64,000 nt of DNA from CAZUSO01 sp964622775 (GTDB lineage: Bacteria; Bacteroidota; Bacteroidia; Chitinophagales; Chitinophagaceae): contig CAZUSO010000002.1 in the NCBI GenBank assembly GCA_964622775.1, forward strand, positions 81,366 to 145,365, written 5' to 3'. Shown one piece after another: positions 44,353 to 52,200 of this stretch; position 1 is the stretch's first letter, and every line of letters starts with the position of its first letter. Under the pieces are notes generated by a model. That model was given only the letters and a program-made list of their open reading frames with translations, was not told where the DNA came from and made no database searches. A program made the position numbers and the translations under genes.

Positions 44353-44630
44353 TCAGCGTATATACAATTCAAGTTTGCGGTTAAGCCCTTGCTCGATTAA
44401 TTTGTACAATGTGGAAAGTTGAATGTCGGCATGTCCGTTTTCCACTCTTGAAATGTAGCTTTTCTTAGTCCCCGTTTTTTAGCCAATGCTTCTTGTGTCA
44501 GGTTGGCTTTTTGTCGTTCGTCCTTCAAAAGCTCGCCAATAACAAATGCCTGTGCTTTGCTTTCAAATGCTGTTCTGGTTGCTGTCCCGACTTTTCCATA
44601 CTTTTCATCAAGATGGTCGTTCCGGTTCAT
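44353..44630 (-). pseudogene. HigA-like XRE-family antitoxin, frameshifted by one base
   Basis: The frame MNRNDHLDEKYGKVGTATRT...LTQEALAKK runs into RGLRKATFQEW, which is not helix-turn-helix-like. Adding one A to the A6 run (plus-strand T6 at 44475-44480) restores LAKKTGTKKSYISRVENGHADI...LSTLYKLIEQGLNRKLELYIR and a TGA at 44353. This is a complete XRE helix-turn-helix antitoxin of 92 residues. The start ATG 44630 is 4 bases after the stop of the HigB-like remnant, the usual higBA spacing. Confidence 0.75.
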
Positions 44631-44634
44631 AATT

Positions 44635-44748
44635 TTATTTTTTGACCTTTTTATTTCTTTCGTTTTCATTATCTGTTGTTTTGTCAATGAAATATTGTGT
44701 TTTCAGTTTTTCAGCTAAGGCAATTTCTTTGGGGAGTAATTGCTGCAG
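44635..44748 (-). pseudogene. C-terminal remnant of a HigB/RelE-type toxin
   Basis: Read on the minus strand, LLPKEIALAEKLKTQYFIDK...NKKVKK ends in TAA at 44635. It has the P..EI..A...K..Y pattern typical of the C-terminus of HigB/Gp49-like toxins. Upstream of about 44750 the homologous frame stops making sense, so most of the toxin is missing. Too short to be certain. Confidence 0.5.
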
Positions 44749-44752
44749 GATA

Positions 44753-44896
44753 GCCTACTACAATGTTTTGCGACTTGGCGAAGTGCGGGATATAGACATA
44801 GAAGTCAAACACTCCACCTTGCGCCAAATCGTATCCGGCACCTTCTGGTTTGATGCGGTGGATACGCTGACAGGGAAAGTGCAATTTTCAAAATAG
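44753..44896 (+). other. Orphan C-terminal-looking coding fragment
   Basis: An open frame, AYYNVLRLGEVRDIDIEVKH...FWFDAVDTLTGKVQFSK, ends at TAG 44896 on the plus strand, abutting the toxin remnant. Its composition is protein-like (charged, hydrophobic alternation) but it has no start and I do not recognise the family. It is probably debris of another gene brought in by a rearrangement. Confidence 0.3.
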
Positions 44897-44910
44897 CCAA
44901 TAAAACAACA

Positions 44911-45063
44911 TTACTCCGGCTTTATCCTCACAATTTTGTTGTCTTTAATAACAACAAGCTCGGTATTTTTTTGCTTCTTGAACGCAATCAGTTTTTCATA
45001 AACTTTTTCAAGTCCGAGAAGAATTTTATCTCTGAGTTCAATTTGTTTTTCTACTGTGGTCAT
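44911..45063 (-). CDS. Small protein associated with zeta-type toxin (putative antitoxin/partner)
   Basis: 50-residue ORF: MTTVEKQIELRDKILLGLEK...YEKLIAFKKQKNTELVVIKDNKIVRIKPE. Mostly helical with a basic strand end. The ATG at 45063 overlaps the 3' end of the zeta-toxin-like frame by 26 bases, so the two form one translationally coupled pair. Sequences of this kind accompany zeta-toxin-like genes in Bacteroidota as far as I recall; the antitoxin function is inference. The frame itself appears intact although its partner is broken. Confidence 0.6.
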   Translation of the reverse strand: MTTVEKQIELRDKILLGLEKVYEKLIAFKKQKNTELVVIKDNKIVRIKPE

Positions 45064-45623
45064 AATATTTTCTTAGTTGATTAAGTTTTTGTTCGTTGAA
45101 TACCGTCATCCGCTTGTCAACCGTTTTTTGCAATATCAACTCGTGATTGCCGTCTGAATTATCAAAAATAAACAAATCGTCCATAAGCGGCAAATAAATG
45201 TCAAACAGGTTTTTAATACCTTTTATGTATCGTCTTTCAATAACGTCAGGCGCAATGTTGTGCCCGCCTTCGGCAACTCTTGTCTTCACGCGCTCTCTCG
45301 CCAGTTCAACACTTTGTAGCCAAAAGAAAATCAGCATTACTGTATATCCTTTTGTTTTCGCGGCAATAATTTTGTTTTTGTAGCTTCGGGTTGATAATGT
45401 TGTTTCAAAAGCAAAACTTTCATTCGCGTTCAGCAATTCATTAATCCGGTTCAGCATTATTCTTCCTGCTTCAAGTGCTACGGTTTCGGGCTGAAACGGC
45501 GAAAGCCCTTTGGCTATCTCATCTGCATTTACAAACTCTCTGCATTGTATTATTTCTGAACGAAGCTATAGTTTTGCCAGCGCCATTACAACCTGCAATA
45601 ATGTAAAGGTTTTTATCTTCCAC
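45038..45623 (-). pseudogene. Zeta-toxin-like P-loop kinase, disrupted by a small deletion
   Basis: From GTG 45623 the frame reads VEDKNLYIIAGCNGAGKTIASF, a Walker A loop at the expected N-terminal position, but then hits TGA. The family sequence continues in another frame: EIIQCREFVNADEIAKGLSPFQPE...LNANESFAFETTLSTRSYKNK...HNIAPDVIERRYIKGIKNLFDIYLPL, to a stop at 45038. Family members carry about four extra residues (of the type TVLP) between the two parts, so roughly 11 bases appear to be deleted. Intact, it would be a ~195-residue UDP-sugar or other nucleotide-sugar kinase-type toxin. It is dead unless a downstream start rescues part of it. Confidence 0.72.
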
Positions 45624-45824
45624 AAAGCAAAGATAACAACTTCACCCTGCTAACCGCTCTTCGGGAATTTGTAATTCCAATGTACAGATAAAAAGAATTT
45701 ACAATCCGCGTGGTAAAAACAGGTTGCCAGTCTGCCTTGTCAGTGGTTCGCGATGCGCTAACAGCACAAACAGCGGTATGATCAATTACCCGGAAAGCCT
45801 TATTCGTTTGCCATTTGAAAGGCG

Positions 45825-47012
45825 TTAATAAAATTCATTCAGGTATGGATAGCGTTTTTCATAAAGCTCCTTCACCTTGTTCAGCAGGATTTCTCTCAGG
45901 CTGTCAATATTGGTTTTCGCGGTTGCTGAGATAAAGATGGCATGGCCATGGGTCTCATTGTCCCAGCGGCGGTAGAGTTGTTTGAGCAGATCTGCTTTCA
46001 CGCTTTCCTCCAACCATTCATCGAAGGTATTGCTGATATACTGATCCATTTTATTAAAGATCATCAGCATCGGCTTGTCGAATGCATTCAGTTCCTGTAG
46101 TGTTTTGTTCACGACGGCAATCTGGTCTTCATACTGCGGATGCGAAATATCCACCACATGCAGCAGGATATCCGCCTCGCGTACCTCATCCAGCGTGGAT
46201 TTGAAGCTTTCCACGAGATGGTGGGGCAGCTTCCGGATAAAGCCTACGGTATCGCTGAGGAGAAAGGGCGTCCGTTCAAAAACAATCTTCCGGGTTGTGG
46301 TATCCAGCGTGGCAAAAAGCTTGTTTTCCGCAAATACGTCCGACCTGCTAAGCACCTGCATCAGCGTACTTTTTCCGACATTGGTATAACCTACCAAGGC
46401 CACACGGATAAAGGTGCCGCGCTCCTTACGTTGTGTAGCCGACTGCCGGTCTATATCGGCCAGGCGTTTTCGCAACAGGGAAATCTTATCTTTTACGATC
46501 CGGCGGTCGGTTTCAATTTCGGTCTCGCCCGGACCCCGCGAACCAATACCGCCGCCCTGTCTTTCCAAGTGCTTCCACATACCTTTCAGGCGCGGCAGGA
46601 TGTATTGATACTGGGCCAGCTCCACCTGGGTTTTGGCCTGGGCTGTTTTTGCCCTGCGGGCAAAGATGTCGAGGATCAGGTCCGAACGGTCAATGGTTTT
46701 TACGCCCAGCTCATTTTCAATATTGCTGATCTGCGAACCCGTCAGCTCATCATCAAAGATCACTAAGCTGATCTGGTGACTATGCACATAATCTTTTATC
46801 TCCTGCAGCTTTCCCTTGCCGACAAATGTCCTGCGGTCGGCATGTGGCATTTTCTGAAAAAATATCTTAACCGCATGAGCGCCGGCAGTTTCCGCCAGGA
46901 AGGCCAGCTCGGTCAGGTATTCCATGATCTGGGTTTCGTTTTGATCCTTTTGAATCAATCCTACTAAGACAGCACGTTCTTCTTTATTGATGATGTTTTT
47001 GTTTTCAATCAC
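45825..47012 (-). CDS. hflX: GTPase HflX
   Basis: Ribosome-associated GTPase that helps split stalled or heat-damaged ribosomes. 395 residues: N-terminal HflX domain (FVGKGKLQEIKDYV, IFDDELTGSQISNIE, RSDLILDIFARRAKTAQAKTQVELAQYQYILPRL) and the linker GGGIGSRGPGETEIETDRR. The G domain has GYTNVGKST (G1), DTVGFIRKLPHHLVESFKSTLDE (G3 region) and FNKMDQ (G4). The start is GTG 47012 (MIENKNIINKEERAVLVGL); no ATG is available nearby. Monocistronic by spacing. Confidence 0.96.
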   Translation of the reverse strand: MIENKNIINKEERAVLVGLIQKDQNETQIMEYLTELAFLAETAGAHAVKIFFQKMPHADRRTFVGKGKLQEIKDYVHSHQISLVIFDDELTGSQISNIENELGVKTIDRSDLILDIFARRAKTAQAKTQVELAQYQYILPRLKGMWKHLERQGGGIGSRGPGETEIETDRRIVKDKISLLRKRLADIDRQSATQRKERGTFIRVALVGYTNVGKSTLMQVLSRSDVFAENKLFATLDTTTRKIVFERTPFLLSDTVGFIRKLPHHLVESFKSTLDEVREADILLHVVDISHPQYEDQIAVVNKTLQELNAFDKPMLMIFNKMDQYISNTFDEWLEESVKADLLKQLYRRWDNETHGHAIFISATAKTNIDSLREILLNKVKELYEKRYPYLNEFY

Positions 47013-47197
47013 GATCTGATATTTAAGTAATGCAGGTCCGAATCCATTGTCCGGTTGCGCTGAAAGTATTTGATATGGCTAAATTACTACAGGTTTTTAT
47101 ATATTTTGAAATAGTTTTTCCTATGTAAATGAAGGGTTCAATTTGGTCAAAATTATCTGAATCAATTCCAGCTCAACCATGCCCGGCATCATTGATC

Positions 47198-48625
47198 CTA
47201 TTCAGTATCGGAGGTATAAGCAGGAACAGTACGAATATGCTTAAATTCCCAAAGAAAAATCAGCAGGGCAATAAGCGAAATGATAATACCCGCAACCAAA
47301 AACCCGGGCATGGAAAGCACAACATCCGGCAAATAATAAAATGCGCAACACAACACGGAAAACAATACCACTTTAGCAATCCAGTTCTTCCAGGGAAATA
47401 AATTCATCATGTGAACCTGCAAGGTCTTTGCCGTAAAGTATGCATAAAATACAGACTGGCATAAGGTGCTTAATACAAAGCTCAATGCAAGTCCGGGTAA
47501 GCCTAATAGCTGATACAAAGGATACATGAGCAGCAAGGCAATTATTAAATCACCTGTTGCGCCAACAGTAATTATTTTTCCTTTTTCATTCTTTTGTAAA
47601 AGCATGCTGAAATTATAAGCCCGCAAGGGTAGTATCATTACCGAACAAATAAACACCGGTACGGAAAGCGCATATTTTTCCGAAAAGAAAAATATAAAAA
47701 ATGATTTGCCAAAAAACATCAGGAACAGGAAAGCCGGGAACATAATAGAGGACAGAATTTTACCGACATTCTTTACCATTTGTATCTGGATGCTCTTGTC
47801 ATTACGGGAGGAAAGAATCTGTAAAGCCGCGCTGGACACCGCTGAAAAGGCCGTCATGATAAAAGGTATTTGTAAAGTGCCATTGTAGTACACGGCCATA
47901 GTTTCCCTGCTGGCTAAGAAGAAAATGATGAATTTGTCCACCCATAAAAAGCTGACCTGAATGATATCCGCAAGGTATAAATGCTTCCACAGGGAAATCA
48001 TTTGCGCCTTGTGTTCACGCTGAACGGGGAGGGCAGGGGTTTCAAAATTTTTCCGGAATATAAATATGCTGAAGATGATTTTTATAAAAAGTATGCCCAT
48101 CCAGTATAGCAATAATTTTCCGAAGGGCATGGCAAGATCCAGTATAGTTAAATGAATAAGAATAAACAAAAAAGAATAAACAAGATTGATGAACGCCAGC
48201 CAGCGGTGTTGTTTAAAAGCGATTAAAAAAGCATCCGTAATATTAGCTGCTGTAAATAAGATAAAAAATACCAGCAGCAGATACCATTCCGGGATATCCT
48301 GATACTGCAGGGCGGCAAATAATGCTGCGCTGAAAAACAGCATTACACCATAGCCCCAATAATGTGCTGCCTTAAAAGATCGGAAGAATGCTACTAATTT
48401 ATCGGCAGGATATACCAAGGTAAAAACCGGTATGCTGATGCCGGCAATGATGGTGAAAAAATTCAGCAGGGAGGACAGGCCCCCATAAATACCGTAAAGT
48501 GTTGTAGAGAAATGGCGGGTTAGAAAATACATCACCGCCAGCACCGCAACATTATTAAAAAAGCGCCCCGAAAAAATATAAAAGGCACTTCCGAAAAAAG
48601 AGATATTTCCCTGTTTGGAAGACAA
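47198..48625 (-). CDS. Oligosaccharide/lipopolysaccharide flippase-like membrane protein (MATE/Wzx superfamily)
   Basis: 475 residues with about 12-14 predicted transmembrane helices spread over the whole length (e.g. VAVLAVMYFLTRHF, FFTIIAGISIPVFTLVYP, LLLVFFILFTAANITDAFLIAF, ...). The N-terminus (FGSAFYIFSGRFFNNVAVLAVMYFLTRHFSTTLYGIYGGLSSLLNFFTI) has the polysaccharide-export protein pattern. It likely flips lipid-linked oligosaccharide across the inner membrane. There is no surrounding glycosyltransferase cluster. The only start is TTG 48625. It is followed upstream on the same strand by a small exported protein gene (13-base gap). Confidence 0.8.
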   Translation of the reverse strand: MSSKQGNISFFGSAFYIFSGRFFNNVAVLAVMYFLTRHFSTTLYGIYGGLSSLLNFFTIIAGISIPVFTLVYPADKLVAFFRSFKAAHYWGYGVMLFFSAALFAALQYQDIPEWYLLLVFFILFTAANITDAFLIAFKQHRWLAFINLVYSFLFILIHLTILDLAMPFGKLLLYWMGILFIKIIFSIFIFRKNFETPALPVQREHKAQMISLWKHLYLADIIQVSFLWVDKFIIFFLASRETMAVYYNGTLQIPFIMTAFSAVSSAALQILSSRNDKSIQIQMVKNVGKILSSIMFPAFLFLMFFGKSFFIFFFSEKYALSVPVFICSVMILPLRAYNFSMLLQKNEKGKIITVGATGDLIIALLLMYPLYQLLGLPGLALSFVLSTLCQSVFYAYFTAKTLQVHMMNLFPWKNWIAKVVLFSVLCCAFYYLPDVVLSMPGFLVAGIIISLIALLIFLWEFKHIRTVPAYTSDTE

Positions 48626-48638
48626 TACCGAAAATATT

Positions 48639-49106
48639 TTATTTGTTGCCGGCGGCCTGCATCAGGCTCAGACCTCCGCAATGCTCCCCTTTATCAGCGC
48701 CCTTTTGAGAGACCACAATAATGTATTGACCCGTATAAGGCGCAACGAAATTCTGGTTCAGATAATGTGCTTTTGTCTTGCTGCTTTTAAACTTTTTGTT
48801 TACCGGTTTTTGATTGTCCTTATCAATAATGGTAAACGTATATTGTTTGAATGAAGGATTCACCACATAGTTTATGGAATATAATTTCCCCTGCTCCATC
48901 TGAATGGTGAACGGAATCAGATTACCGGAGGGCATGGTGAAAGTCTCAAACATTTTCAGGCTGAAGCCCCGTGTTTCATCAGTGTTGTTGAGTTCTATCA
49001 GGGTGCTGTGCACGGAAGGGTCGTTGCACCGGTCGGCATCGGATTGAGCCATAGCCGTAGTCATCAACGCCAGGCTAAGAAAACCGGTAAAGAATATTTT
49101 TCGCAT
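48639..49106 (-). CDS. Small exported protein of unknown function
   Basis: 155 residues with a clean signal peptide (MRKIFFTGFLSLALMTTAMA|Q). The mature part is beta-rich (FSLKMFETFTMPSGNLIPFTIQME..., YTFTIIDKDN, GQYIIVVSQKG) and has two cysteines (RCNDP, HCGG) that could pair. I do not recognise the family. Its stop lies 13 bases before the flippase start, so the two may share a transcript; its promoter region is shared with the divergent alpha-2-macroglobulin gene. Confidence 0.7.
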   Translation of the reverse strand: MRKIFFTGFLSLALMTTAMAQSDADRCNDPSVHSTLIELNNTDETRGFSLKMFETFTMPSGNLIPFTIQMEQGKLYSINYVVNPSFKQYTFTIIDKDNQKPVNKKFKSSKTKAHYLNQNFVAPYTGQYIIVVSQKGADKGEHCGGLSLMQAAGNK

Positions 49107-49169
49107 AGATCGTTTTCGGATTAATTACTGCGAAGATAATTGTTAAAAAGTAAAATTGTTTATAATTTA

Positions 49170-49186
49170 CCACACAATATGTGTGG
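49170..49186. promoter_or_regulatory. Perfect palindrome between divergent genes (operator candidate)
   Basis: CCACACA-ATA-TGTGTGG: 7-bp perfect arms around a 3-base spacer. It lies 64 bases upstream of the small exported protein start and 54 bases upstream of the alpha-2-macroglobulin ATG. Size and position suit a dimeric regulator. Confidence 0.45.
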
Positions 49187-49239
49187 AATCTTTACTGATC
49201 CGGCATCAATATTTTCAACCCCGTATTCATTTAAGATTT

Positions 49240-52200
49240 ATGATAAAAAAAATCCCGGAATTGCTCATCGCATTCCTGCTCTTTGCCAATATGCTCTTTG
49301 CCCAAAAAGTAAGTGAACAACCTTATCAGTCACGATGGAAAGTTGTGGATTCCTTATTCAATCAGGGCCTGCCTCAGTCCGCAGAAAAAATTATTGAAGA
49401 CATTCTTGCGCAGGCTCAAAAGGAGAATCAAAGAGCAACCGTTATTAAAGCGCAGCTTTACCTGATGACCGCTTCGGGACAGCGGGAAGAAAACAGCGCC
49501 ATAATGAATATCCAAAAAGCGGAAGCCTTCATCCAACAATCGGGTGGTGCGGAGAAGGCAATATGGCAAAGCATCGCCGCCGGCTTTTATTGGAGTTATT
49601 ATGAAGATAACCGGCATAAAATATACAATTGCACTACTATAGCCGACAACCCCTCCGGCGATATAGATACCTGGGATGTGCGGCAGCTTATCAAAAAGGC
49701 ATCAGAACTGTATCTTGCCTCTATACAGGAACGGGAAGTCCTGAAAGATATACCTGTAGCGCAATATCTCCCCCTAATCATAAAGGGAAAAAACACGGAG
49801 GGGCTGCGACCGACCTTATACGATTTGTTGGTTTTCCGGGCTATTGCATTTTTTCAGAATGATGAAAAGGATGTCATTAATCCGGCCTTTAAATTTGAAA
49901 TCGATGATGAGGGCTACTTCGCACCGGCTGCCACTTTCATAAAGACCTCCATTACTTCGCCCGACAGCTTGTCACTGCAGTTAAAAGCATTGCAGCTCTG
50001 CCAGGAAATTATCGCTTCCCATTTGAAAGATGCCAGTCCGGATGCGCTGATAGATGCGGATTTACAGCGGTTATTGTTTGTATATGAAAAAAGTATAAAC
50101 AGGAATAAAGACACTCTGATGTTGGCTGCATTGGGTAATTTGGAAAAAAAGTATGCAGGTCAACCGGCTATTGCTCAAGTGTCTTTTCATATTGCCAGAA
50201 TGATGGCCGGAAATAATGCCGTTTCTTATTATTTCAATAATAAATCCAATGACAGAGATACTATAAATTTCCTTGCAGTAAGGGAAAAACTGATACAGAT
50301 TATCCAACATTATCCCGGTACCGAAGGTGCGGCAAATGCTCAGAATTTGCTGAATGATATTGAGCAAAAATCATTGTTCATTCAAATGGAACAGGTAGCG
50401 CTGCCTGGTGAAAACAGCAGAGCTTTGGTTCAATACCGAAACATGGATACCCTTTTCCTGAAACTATACCGTATCCCTGTGGCTGAATTGGCAGCGCTTA
50501 AACTACAGGATGATAATCCGGGAAAATTATTGCATCAGCAGTTGGTACGGTCGTGGCAGGAAATATTACCCGGGAGCGGAGATTATAAAAATCACAGTGC
50601 AGAAATAAAGATAGAAGCGCTTCCTCCGGGCTCTTATATTTTACTGGCAGCATCACTGGCTGATTTTGCGAATGACAGCAATGTCGTTACGGCGGTTCGT
50701 TTTCAGGTATCCGGTCTGAGTTATATTATTAATAACAGCAGTAACGATGCCACCAGGGTTTTTGTGCTGAACCGTAAGACGGGTGTTCCTCTTGCAGACA
50801 TCCCTGTCCGGTTATTATCCCAAAAATGGAGCAATAAAAAAAGTGGCTATGAGTACCGCGTTGAAAAGAACGAGGTCAGCAATAAAGACGGGATTATTGA
50901 ATTAGTCAAAGATAAGTCTGCGGAACATTACAACGCAATACAGTTCGTGCAGGGAGCTGACACCTTATTTTCCAGAGAATATCTGTACCATAATTATTAT
51001 CCTGTTGACAATCCCTCTTCCAAAACCTTCACTTACTTTTTCACCGATCGCGCCATTTACCGCCCGGGGCAAACCATTTATTTCAAGGGTATCGTGATTA
51101 AACATTCAGGTAAAAGTAATAATGCCATACAACCCAATTACAAAACCACCGTTTACTTTAAGGATGTTAATGACCAGGAGATACAAAAGTTGGAGCTCAC
51201 CACCAATGAATATGGTTCTTTCTCCGGGAGCTTTACAGCACCGGAAAGCGGCCTCACCGGTGAAATGACCATCATCAGCGAAACAGGTTCCACATCTGTT
51301 TCCGTAGAAGAATACAAGCGGCCTAAATTCTATGTGGAATTTGATACCGTTAAGGATAATTATGCCCTGAATCAATCTGTTACCATAAAAGGTTTTGCTA
51401 AAGCTTATGCCGGTAATAATGTGGATGGGGCGCAGGTAAAATACCGCGTATTGCGTAATGCAAGGTTTCCGTATTATTGGTGTTTTCATCGTTGGGGTAT
51501 GCCGGAATCGCATGCTATGGAAATCAAAAGCGGAACGGCGGTGACAGCGGCAGACGGCTCATTTGAAGTAAACTTTACCACCATTCCCGACTTAAAAGCA
51601 GATCCCAAAACGCTGCCTGTTTTCAGTTATACTGTGTATGCTGACATTACCGATCTGAACGGAGAAACCCACAGTAGCAATGCAGTCCTGAATTCCGGTT
51701 ACCGAAGCCTTCAGATTGTAGCTTCCCTGCCGGAAGACGCCAGCACTGAAGATTTAAAAACCATCCGGGTTTTTACACGGAATCTGAATGACGTATTTAC
51801 TCCGGCGAAGGTTGATATCAGTATTGCCCCATTGCAATTTCCGGGTAAATTATACCGTCAGCGCTTATGGGTTATGCCGGATCAGTTTATTATGAATGAA
51901 ACTGAATTCAGGCAGGCTTTTCCCGATGATGAGTACAAGGATGAGGGTAACTATTTGAACTGGAACACAGGAAGTTCCGTCTTTGAAAAAAGCATTTCTA
52001 CAACAGCCGATGGAACAATAGCCATCCCTGAAAATGTATGGAAACATAACGGCTGGCATGTCATCACGATTAAAGCAAAGGATGCGCAGGGAAATGAGAT
52101 TGTGGAAAAAAAATACACCCATGTCTGGAATCCGCGAAATCCTGATCCGGTACAAAAAGATTTTGTAATACAATCCGGACAGCAAAGTTATGAACCCGGT

